Assembly: GCA_038363005.1 (NCBI GenBank)
Contig: JBBQBI010000025.1
Span: 1 to 64,000 of the forward strand
Origin: JAKOWB01 sp038363005
Lineage (GTDB): Bacteria; Pseudomonadota; Alphaproteobacteria; Kiloniellales; JACOMY01
Reading direction: 5' to 3'
Length of the DNA: 64,000 bases
The notes under the pieces are model-generated. The model was not told where the DNA came from. It searched no databases and worked only from the letters and a program-made list of their open reading frames with translations. This document shows, one piece after another, positions 55,319 to 61,596 of this stretch; positions within the stretch are counted from its first letter, which is position 1, and the number at the start of each line of letters is the position of its first letter. The position numbers and the translations under genes were made by a program.

Positions 55319-56701
55319 ATGACCGCGCAACCCAACGACATCACCGCCAAGTTCCGCCACCTGCTGCACCCCTGGGAGCACCTGGGCAGCCACCCGACGC
55401 AGAACCGCCTGCTGATCGAGTGCGGCGAGGGTGCCTTCGTCTACGACCGCGAGGGCCGCAAGCTCTACGACGGTCCGGCCGGCATGTGGTGCGTGCAGAT
55501 CGGCCACGGCCGCAAGGAAATCGCCGAGGCCATGGCCGAGCAGGCCATGAAGCTCGCCTACTACAGCCCCTGGGGCCTGGGCAATGTGCCGGCGACCGAG
55601 CTGGCGGCCAAGCTGGCCAGCCTGTCGCCCGGCGACTGCAACACCGTGCTCTTCACCACCGGCGGCTCGACCGCGGTGGACAGCGCGCTGCGCTTCGTCG
55701 CGCTCTACAACAACGTCAAGGGCCGGCCACAGAAGAAGCACATCATCAGCCGCGATGCGGCCTACCATGGCTCGACCTATCTCGCCGCCTCCTGCACCGG
55801 CAAGGACCGCGAGAAGAACTACTTCGACTTCGAGACCGAGCGCGTGCACCGGGTCTCCTCGCCGGATCCCTATCGCCGCCCACAGGGCATGAGTATCGAG
55901 GATTTCACCGCCCACCTGCTGGCGGAATTCGAAGCCAAGATCCTGGAGATCGGCGCCGACAAATGCGCCGCCTTCATCGCCGAGCCGATCCAGGCCTCGG
56001 GCGGCGTGATCGTGCCGCCGCCTGGCTACCTCAAGGGCATGCACGCGCTCTGCCGCAAGCACGACCTGCTCTACATCTCCGACGAGGTGGTGACCGCCTT
56101 TGGCCGCCTGGGCCACTGGTTCGCCAGCGAAGAGGTCTTCGGCATCCAGCCCGACATCGTGACGGTCGCCAAGGGCATCACCTCGGGCTACATCCCGCTG
56201 GGCGCCGCGCTGATCTCCGACCGCGTGCTGGACGAGATCAAGGGCGAGCGCGGGCAGGGGGTCAACTTCTACCACGGCTATACCTACTTCGGGCATCCGG
56301 TGGCCACCGCGGTGGCGCTGAAGAACATCGAAATCATGGAGCGCGAGCAGATCCTCGAGCATGTGCGCGCGGTTGGCCCCTACTTCCAGGCGCAGCTGAA
56401 GACGCTGAGCGACATTCCCATTGTCGGCGACGTGCGCGGCATGGGCCTGATGGCCTGCGTCGAGTGCGTCATCTCGCGCGATTCGAAAGAGCCGCTGAAG
56501 CTCGACAAGACCATCGGAGCGCGCATCGACGCCCACGCCGAGCGCCTGGGCCTTATCGTCCGCCCCTTGATCAACCACTGCGTCCTCTCGCCGCCGCTGA
56601 TCGTCACCCGCAGCCAGATCGACGAGATCGTCGAGATCCTGCGCAAGGCGATCCTGCTGGCGCAGGACGAGGTGCGGAAGGAAGGGCTGTGGAACGGCTG
56701 A
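55319..56701 (+). CDS. Class III aminotransferase (omega-amino acid type)
   Basis: 460 residues. LFTTGGSTAVDSALRFVALY, the AEPIQASGGVIVPPPGYL segment, Asp255 in LLYISDEVVTAFGR and PLP Lys285 in VTVAKGITSGYIPLG define the group that uses omega-amines or beta-alanine-like donors with pyruvate or 2-oxoglutarate. Unlike the aminotransferase at 46955 it contains the usual long N-terminal region. It sits between the acyl-CoA synthetase and the PuuB-like oxidase, consistent with an amine to aldehyde or acid route. Confidence 0.93.
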   Translation: MTAQPNDITAKFRHLLHPWEHLGSHPTQNRLLIECGEGAFVYDREGRKLYDGPAGMWCVQIGHGRKEIAEAMAEQAMKLAYYSPWGLGNVPATELAAKLASLSPGDCNTVLFTTGGSTAVDSALRFVALYNNVKGRPQKKHIISRDAAYHGSTYLAASCTGKDREKNYFDFETERVHRVSSPDPYRRPQGMSIEDFTAHLLAEFEAKILEIGADKCAAFIAEPIQASGGVIVPPPGYLKGMHALCRKHDLLYISDEVVTAFGRLGHWFASEEVFGIQPDIVTVAKGITSGYIPLGAALISDRVLDEIKGERGQGVNFYHGYTYFGHPVATAVALKNIEIMEREQILEHVRAVGPYFQAQLKTLSDIPIVGDVRGMGLMACVECVISRDSKEPLKLDKTIGARIDAHAERLGLIVRPLINHCVLSPPLIVTRSQIDEIVEILRKAILLAQDEVRKEGLWNG

Positions 56702-56725
56702 GGTACGCGCCCAACCCTTCGTCTC

Positions 56726-56814
56726 CCGTCACCCTCGGGCTTGTCCCGAGGGTCCATCCCGCCGCCCGCGCGAGTAGATCGATGGATGCTCGGGACAAGC
56801 CCGAGCATGACGGG
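56726..56814. repeat. Long inverted repeat, family B
   Basis: Left arm CCCGTCA-CC-CTCGGGCTTGTCCCGAGGGTCCATC and right arm GATGGATGCTCGGG-ACAAGCCCGAGCATGACGGG (written here in parts) are complementary over about 33 bases with few mismatches, around a GCGCGAGTAGATC centre. Each arm is itself palindromic (CTCGGGCTTGTCCCGAG). It lies in the gap before the PuuB-like gene. Similar palindromes are dispersed in alphaproteobacterial genomes. Confidence 0.85.
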
Positions 56815-56840
56815 TGGAAAAGCGGTCGAAAGCGAGCCCC

Positions 56841-58187
56841 ATGACCCTCACCACGCTCTACCACCCGAACCTCTACGAGAAGCCCGCCGTCCCCTCCTAT
56901 TGGGAGGCCACGGCGCCGCCGCCGCCGACCGACAGCGGGCCGCTGACGGGCGAGCAGTCCTGCGAGGTCGCGGTGATCGGCGGCGGCTACTGCGGTCTCT
57001 CCGCCGCCTATCACCTGGCCAAGGACCACGGCCGCGACGTGCGTGTGCTGGAGGCCAACCACCTGGGCTGGGGTGCCTCGGGCCGCAACGGCGGCTTCGT
57101 CTGCTTCCCGGCCGGCAAGCTGGGCCTGGAGACCATGGTCGAGAAGTTCGGCCTGGAAGCCACCAAGCACTACATGCAAAGCCAGCTCGATGCCGTCGAC
57201 CTAGTGGACCGCCTGGGAACCGAGGAAAACATCGACTACGACCGCCAGGGCCTCGGCTTCTACGACATCGCGCACCGGCCGGAGGCCGCCGCCGGCCTCA
57301 AGGGCTACGCCGAGGGCCTGCAGAAGACCTTCGGCGTGCCGACCCGCCTGCTGTCGAAGGAAGAGTTCGACGCCGAGGGCCATCGTGGCACCGAGCAGTT
57401 CGGTGCCGTCCACGTGCAGCGTGGCTTCGGCTTGCACCCGCTGAAGTTCCACCGTGGCCTGGCGACGGCGACCTTGAAGCGCGGTGCCATCGTGCATGGC
57501 AATTCGCTGGTGGAGCGCTGGGAGAACAAGGGCGGTGCCCATCGCCTGGTCACCGCCGGCGGCGCGCTGACGGCGAAGCAGGTGATCATCGCCACCAACG
57601 GCTACCTGCGCGAGGGACTGAAGGCGGAGCTCGACGGCCGCGTGCTGCCGGCGCTGTCCAACATCATCACCACGCGGCCGCTGACCGAGGCCGAGATCGC
57701 GGCGGAGAACTTCGTCACCGAATCGCCGCTGTTCAACACCCGCCGGCTGCTCTTCTACTACCGCCTGCTGAAGGACAAGCGCCTGCTGTTCGGCGCGCGC
57801 GGCGACACCGATGGCTCGCCGCAGTCGGCGGCGAAGATGCGGGTCTGGCTGACCCGCCGCCTGGGCGAGGTCTTCCCCGCCTTCGCCGGCGCTGAGATCT
57901 CGCACTTCTGGCGCGGCCTGGTCTCCATCACTCGCTCGAAGATGCCGGCGGTCGGCCGCCTGCCGGACGACCGCAGCGTCTTCTACGCCTATGGCTGTCA
58001 CGGCAATGGCGTGAACACCATGCCCTGGGCCGGACAGGCGCTGGCCAAGCTGGCGGCCGGCGCCAACCGCGACGAGGACGTAGTGCCGGCGCCGATCCTC
58101 GGCCTCTCGCCGCGCTTCCCGCTGCCGGCGCTGCGCCGCTTCTACCTCAAGGCCGCCTATCTCTACTACGGACTGAAGGACCGCTAA
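56841..58187 (+). CDS. FAD-dependent amine oxidoreductase, PuuB/OrdL-like
   Basis: 448 residues. VAVIGGGYCGLSAAYHLA holds the FAD motif at 47-52; VLEANHLGWGASGRNGGF and the C-terminal YGCHGNGVNTMPWAG are typical of gamma-glutamylputrescine oxidase-like DAO proteins. It would oxidise a secondary or primary C-N bond to an imine with H2O2 release. Only Puu-like genes without PuuA follow, so gamma-glutamylputrescine is not a safe substrate assignment. Its last base is shared with the cupin gene start (TAATG). Confidence 0.92.
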   Translation: MTLTTLYHPNLYEKPAVPSYWEATAPPPPTDSGPLTGEQSCEVAVIGGGYCGLSAAYHLAKDHGRDVRVLEANHLGWGASGRNGGFVCFPAGKLGLETMVEKFGLEATKHYMQSQLDAVDLVDRLGTEENIDYDRQGLGFYDIAHRPEAAAGLKGYAEGLQKTFGVPTRLLSKEEFDAEGHRGTEQFGAVHVQRGFGLHPLKFHRGLATATLKRGAIVHGNSLVERWENKGGAHRLVTAGGALTAKQVIIATNGYLREGLKAELDGRVLPALSNIITTRPLTEAEIAAENFVTESPLFNTRRLLFYYRLLKDKRLLFGARGDTDGSPQSAAKMRVWLTRRLGEVFPAFAGAEISHFWRGLVSITRSKMPAVGRLPDDRSVFYAYGCHGNGVNTMPWAGQALAKLAAGANRDEDVVPAPILGLSPRFPLPALRRFYLKAAYLYYGLKDR

Positions 58188-58543
58188 TGGCCAACACCGG
58201 ACGCAGCATCATCCGCCGCGCGGAGCGGCAGTGGGGGCCTTACGACCTGGAGGGGCCGGAACAGCCCGGCTGGGGCCTGATCCCGATCAGCTATGAGAAG
58301 GGGGCGCCGCAACGCAGCGGGCAGGGCACCTACCTGATGAAGATCCCGCCCGGCGGCGAGACCATCGCGCACGACCACGAGGGCTATGAGGACTTCATGA
58401 TCCTGGAGGGCGAGCTGATCGACGACGACGGCACGGTGATCGGCGCCGGCGACGTGGTCACTTATGCCCCCGGCAGCCACCACAACAGCCGCAGCGACAT
58501 CGGCTGCACCATCCTGGTCACCGAATGGTTCAGGGAGACGTGA
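58187..58543 (+). CDS. Cupin-domain protein
   Basis: 118 residues, one cupin barrel. The first metal motif is HDHEGYEDFMILEGE and the second is GDVVTYAPGSHHNSRSD, giving the usual His, His, Glu and His ligand set. May be a small dioxygenase, isomerase or ligand-binding accessory for the oxidase. Coupled translationally to both neighbours: TAATG upstream and overlap with the amidotransferase ATG at its last base. Confidence 0.88.
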   Translation: MANTGRSIIRRAERQWGPYDLEGPEQPGWGLIPISYEKGAPQRSGQGTYLMKIPPGGETIAHDHEGYEDFMILEGELIDDDGTVIGAGDVVTYAPGSHHNSRSDIGCTILVTEWFRET

Positions 58544-59256
58544 TGCGCGCCCTTGTCTTTCAGCATATCGCCTGCGAGCACCCCGGCATCCTGCGCGACT
58601 TCATGGCTGCCGACGGCCTTGCCTGGGACGCGGTGGAACTGGACGAAGGCCAGGCCATCCCGCCGCTCGAAGGCTACGACGCGCTCATGGTCATGGGCGG
58701 CCCGATGGATGTCTGGCAGGAGGCCGAGCATCCCTGGTTCGTCGCCGAAAAGGCCGCGATCCGCCGCTGGGTGAGCGAGCTGAAGCGTCCCTACCTGGGT
58801 CTCTGCCTCGGGCACCAGCTCCTCGCCTCCGCGCATGGCGCCGAGGTTGGCCCCGGCAGCCCGGAGATCGGCGTGCTGCCAGTCGAGCTGACGGCGGCCG
58901 GCAAGGCCGACCGTCTGCTCGCCGGCTTGCCGGCGACCTTGCCAGCGCTGCAATGGCATTCCGCCGAGGTGAAGACACTGCCGCCCGGCGGTGTGATCCT
59001 CGCCGCCTCGCCGCTCTGCCCGATCAACGCGCTGCGCGTCGGCGACAAGGCCTGGGGCCTGCAGTTCCACGTCGAGGTCACCGGCGCCACGGTCGACGAG
59101 TGGGGCGAGGTCCCGGCCTATTCCTGCGCGCTCGATATGGCCCTGGGCGCCGGCGCCCTGCCGAAGTTCCGCGAGACCGCGGCCAAGGCCATGCCCGGCT
59201 TCAACGCCGCGGCCAGGCAGCTCTACGACAACTTCATGGGCGTGGTGCGGGGCTAG
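58543..59256 (+). CDS. Class I glutamine amidotransferase-like protein
   Basis: 237 residues of the GMP-synthase-like GATase1 group. The catalytic triad is visible: Cys88 in LGLCLGHQLLA, His176 and Glu178 in LQFHVEV. QWHSAEV also matches. Stand-alone members hydrolyse glutamine or gamma-glutamyl amides. In this place, after a PuuB-like oxidase, removal of a gamma-glutamyl group is plausible, but PuuD belongs to a different, C26-type family. The ATG at 58543 follows AGGGAG; a slightly longer in-frame start exists. Confidence 0.9.
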   Translation: MRALVFQHIACEHPGILRDFMAADGLAWDAVELDEGQAIPPLEGYDALMVMGGPMDVWQEAEHPWFVAEKAAIRRWVSELKRPYLGLCLGHQLLASAHGAEVGPGSPEIGVLPVELTAAGKADRLLAGLPATLPALQWHSAEVKTLPPGGVILAASPLCPINALRVGDKAWGLQFHVEVTGATVDEWGEVPAYSCALDMALGAGALPKFRETAAKAMPGFNAAARQLYDNFMGVVRG

Positions 59257-59276
59257 GCGCGCCCCTTGTCGTGGCT

Positions 59277-59303
59277 TCTCCCTCTCCCTTTACCGGGAGG
59301 GCA
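59277..59303. repeat. Degenerate palindromic repeat or weak terminator
   Basis: CCCTCTCCC-TTTACC-GGGAGGG, followed by CAAAAAAT. It resembles half of a family A repeat. On the plus strand it has no T-run; on the minus strand there is one, but no minus-strand gene ends here. Listed for completeness at the end of the amidotransferase gene. Confidence 0.4.
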
Positions 59304-59359
59304 AAAAATGGCCTGCCGGGAGGCTCCCGCGGAATCGACGTCGCGAACACTGTTGCATT

Positions 59360-59389
59360 TTCATATTTTCCTATTTAGGAAAATATGAA
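59360..59389. promoter_or_regulatory. AT-rich 13-bp palindromic operator overlapping the arsR-type start codon
   Basis: TTCATATTTTCCT (59360-59372), spacer ATTT, AGGAAAATATGAA (59377-59389): both arms are perfect. The right arm runs into the first base of the ATG at 59389 and also contains AGGA at ribosome-site spacing. In a G+C-rich genome such a 30-base AT-rich palindrome is conspicuous; it is the likely operator of the ArsR-family protein encoded next, blocking transcription and covering the ribosome site region. Confidence 0.8.
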
Positions 59390-59715
59390 TGGATTCCTTC
59401 AAGGCCCTCGCTTCCGAGCCGCGGCGTCGCATCCTGAACCATTTGGCAGGCGGCCCCATGACTGTGGGCGAGATCGCCGCCAGGTTCGACATGGAGTTGC
59501 CATCCATCTCCAAGCACCTCTCGGTGTTGCGGCAGGCCGGCTTGATCGACCAGCAGAAGCGCGGCCAGCATGTGCTCTATTTCCTGGTCGCGGAAAGTAT
59601 CGCCAACACGCTCTACAGTTTTCTCAGCCCCTTCTGTCCGCACGCACGAAAAATCGCCAGGCAGCGCGCCGGCAAGGCACGAAGGTCGACAGCGAAGAAC
59701 GAGAGCGATGGGTAG
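59389..59715 (+). CDS. ArsR-family transcriptional regulator without metal site
   Basis: 108 residues of winged-helix type. MDSFKALASEPRRRILNHLAGG and the recognition region MTVGEIAARFDMELPSISKH with LSVLRQAGLIDQQKRGQ are typical. The classic ELCVCDL metal motif is absent; the only cysteine lies in LSPFCPH near the end, so metal sensing is unlikely and it may resemble SdpR-like autorepressors. Two in-frame ATGs (59385 region is out of frame; 59389 is used) follow the palindrome. Its 3' end overlaps the next gene by eight bases, marking an operon. Confidence 0.88.
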   Translation: MDSFKALASEPRRRILNHLAGGPMTVGEIAARFDMELPSISKHLSVLRQAGLIDQQKRGQHVLYFLVAESIANTLYSFLSPFCPHARKIARQRAGKARRSTAKNESDG

Positions 59716-60628
59716 GTCTTTTTCCAAGCTCTACTACTGGATGGTTGTCACTGGCCTCGCAGCCTTCGCCATGCGTCTGCTGCTGGACAGCCGGTTCGGC
59801 AAGACGACGATCACCTATCTGCTGTTCCCCTTCCTGCTTTCACTGATCATCTATCACTTCGTTCCCCGCTCGCTGCGCCAGGATGTCGTCGGGCGCTACT
59901 GGAATCAAGTTGTCGCGGCGACCGCTGTCATGCTGGCCTCGTCACTGATTCTTTTCGAGGGCTTCCTCTGCGTCCTCATGTTTCTGCCGATCTTCTACTT
60001 TGGCGTCACCCTTGGCTTCATTTACGCGGTGAGCCGCGAGAAGAGCGCAAGGCGCGGGCCGACGCGTCACGGCGTCCACCTGCTACCGCTGCTCGTCCTG
60101 GGCCTGTCCCTGGATGGCATCCTTCCCTTTGGCTATGACCCGCACCGGCAGGACGCGACTGTGACCGAGGTCGTGACTGGGAGCATCCGCGACCTGAAGC
60201 ACAACATGGCGAAACCGATCACCTTCGATCTGCCGCGCCACTGGTTTGTATCGCTGTTCCCACTGCCCGAGCGCATCGAAGCCGGCTCGCTGGCGGTCGG
60301 TGACGTGCACCGTCTCTATTTCACCTACAGTCGCTGGATCTTTACCAACGACAAGCACGGCAGCATGGCCTTGCGGATCGAGGAGGTGGGCGCCGACTAC
60401 GTGCGCACGCGAGTGATCGAGAACACCAGCTATCTTGCCGGTTACCTCGCGATCCAAGGCACTGAAGTACGCTTCCAAGCGATCGACGAGCGGCGCACGG
60501 CGGTGGCGCTGACTATTCACTATGAGCGCCTGCTCGATCCGGGCTGGTACTTCGGCCCGATACAGCGCTTCGTCGTTGAAGAGAGTGCGCGCTATCTAAT
60601 CCACACCATCATCGCGAGGGCTGAATGA
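59708..60628 (+). CDS. Membrane protein with C-terminal SRPBCC/polyketide-cyclase-like domain
   Basis: 306 residues. The first 140 hold about four hydrophobic helices (near 8-24, 36-52, 68-108 and 122-140). The remainder (about 150-306) alternates beta-strands and ends in a long amphipathic helix (FVVEESARYLIHTII), the layout of SRPBCC/START-like lipid-binding domains; VGDVHRLYF and NTSYLAGYL are strand segments. I do not recognise a named family. Position between an ArsR repressor and a fatty-acid desaturase, with overlaps on both sides, suggests work on membrane lipids. Function is inference. Confidence 0.75.
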   Translation: MGRSFSKLYYWMVVTGLAAFAMRLLLDSRFGKTTITYLLFPFLLSLIIYHFVPRSLRQDVVGRYWNQVVAATAVMLASSLILFEGFLCVLMFLPIFYFGVTLGFIYAVSREKSARRGPTRHGVHLLPLLVLGLSLDGILPFGYDPHRQDATVTEVVTGSIRDLKHNMAKPITFDLPRHWFVSLFPLPERIEAGSLAVGDVHRLYFTYSRWIFTNDKHGSMALRIEEVGADYVRTRVIENTSYLAGYLAIQGTEVRFQAIDERRTAVALTIHYERLLDPGWYFGPIQRFVVEESARYLIHTIIARAE

Positions 60629-61581
60629 CACTGGGCTCCGCCACCGACCCGCTGCATCAGCGGATCGTACCGGGAGCGCCGGGAGATCCGCTCGCCGGCG
60701 TGGTTCGCTGGCAGCCGGCCAAGTCCATCTGGTGGAGCGCACTGCTGCTCACTTGGGCGGTGCTTGGCACGCTGCACTTTTCCTGGGACGCAGTGTTGCT
60801 GTTCCTCGGGCTGACCAGTCTCGTGCTCTGCCTCGGCCATTCGCTCGGCATGCACCGCAAGCTGATCCATGACAGCTACGCCTGCCCCCGGTGGCTGGAG
60901 CGACTCCTTGTCTATCTCGGCACACTGGTCGGCCTGGGCGGGCCTTTCACCATGATGCGCACTCACGACTTCCGCGACTGGGCACAGCGCCAGCCGGCAT
61001 GCCATGACTATTTCGCCCACCGGCGCGACCTGCTGACAGACTTCTGGTGGCAGCTCCATTGCGATCTGGCACTGAATTGCCCGCCCGTTTACCGCTACCC
61101 GGCAGCGCTGACGGAGAGCGCCTTCTACCGGACTCTGGAACGCACGGCGATGCTGCAGCAACTTCCCCTCGCCATGCTGCTTCTAGCTCTCGGCGGTTGG
61201 GGTTGGGTTGCCTGGGGCGTAGCCGCGCGCGTCACCGTCTCGATCTTCGGTCATTGGCTCATCGGCTACTTCGCGCACAACCAGGGCTATCGCGACTGGC
61301 ACGTCGCCGGCGCGGCGGTGCAAGGACACAACGTGCGTTACTGCGGCCTCGTGACCTTCGGCGAGTGCTGGCACAACAACCATCACGCCTTTCCCGGTTC
61401 GGCGCGGCTCGGTCTCTATCCGGGGCAGGCCGATCCCGGCTGGCTGGTTCTACGCGCCCTGCGCCGCATCGGCCTCGTCGGTCGCCTGCGCGAGCCTGCC
61501 GACCTGCCGCCGCGCGCCGAATTGCTGTCGCTGTCCGGCCGGGCAGGCGGGGGACCTCATGCCGTCACCGCCCCGGGCTGA
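60625..61581 (+). CDS. Membrane fatty-acid desaturase
   Basis: 318 residues of the delta-9 acyl-CoA/acyl-lipid desaturase type. Histidine boxes: HSLGMH (72-77), a second cluster around HDFRDW/HRRDLL, and the very clear ECWHNNHHAFP (HNNHH at 250-254). Four predicted membrane helices flank them. Introduces a cis double bond using O2 and reduced electron carrier. Coupled by ATGA to the membrane SRPBCC-like gene, so the ArsR operon probably controls membrane unsaturation. It ends 15 bases from the convergent TetR-Rieske gene. Confidence 0.9.
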   Translation: MTLGSATDPLHQRIVPGAPGDPLAGVVRWQPAKSIWWSALLLTWAVLGTLHFSWDAVLLFLGLTSLVLCLGHSLGMHRKLIHDSYACPRWLERLLVYLGTLVGLGGPFTMMRTHDFRDWAQRQPACHDYFAHRRDLLTDFWWQLHCDLALNCPPVYRYPAALTESAFYRTLERTAMLQQLPLAMLLLALGGWGWVAWGVAARVTVSIFGHWLIGYFAHNQGYRDWHVAGAAVQGHNVRYCGLVTFGECWHNNHHAFPGSARLGLYPGQADPGWLVLRALRRIGLVGRLREPADLPPRAELLSLSGRAGGGPHAVTAPG

Positions 61582-61596
61582 GGCACCTCGACGAGC

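Noticed and set aside
53186..56578. 1130-codon open frame on the minus strand across the acyl-CoA synthetase and aminotransferase genes
   Set aside because: Composition (His/Gln/Ala/Asp-rich) is the usual mirror of well-coded genes, and both plus-strand genes have intact active-site motifs.
58543..59256. PuuD gamma-glutamyl-GABA hydrolase
   Set aside because: The Cys/His/Glu layout and overall sequence are of the GMP-synthase-like class I group, not the C26 hydrolase group.
59277..59303. Rho-independent terminator of the amidotransferase operon
   Set aside because: The hairpin is short and followed by an A-run, not a T-run, on the plus strand; it fits a decayed repeat better.
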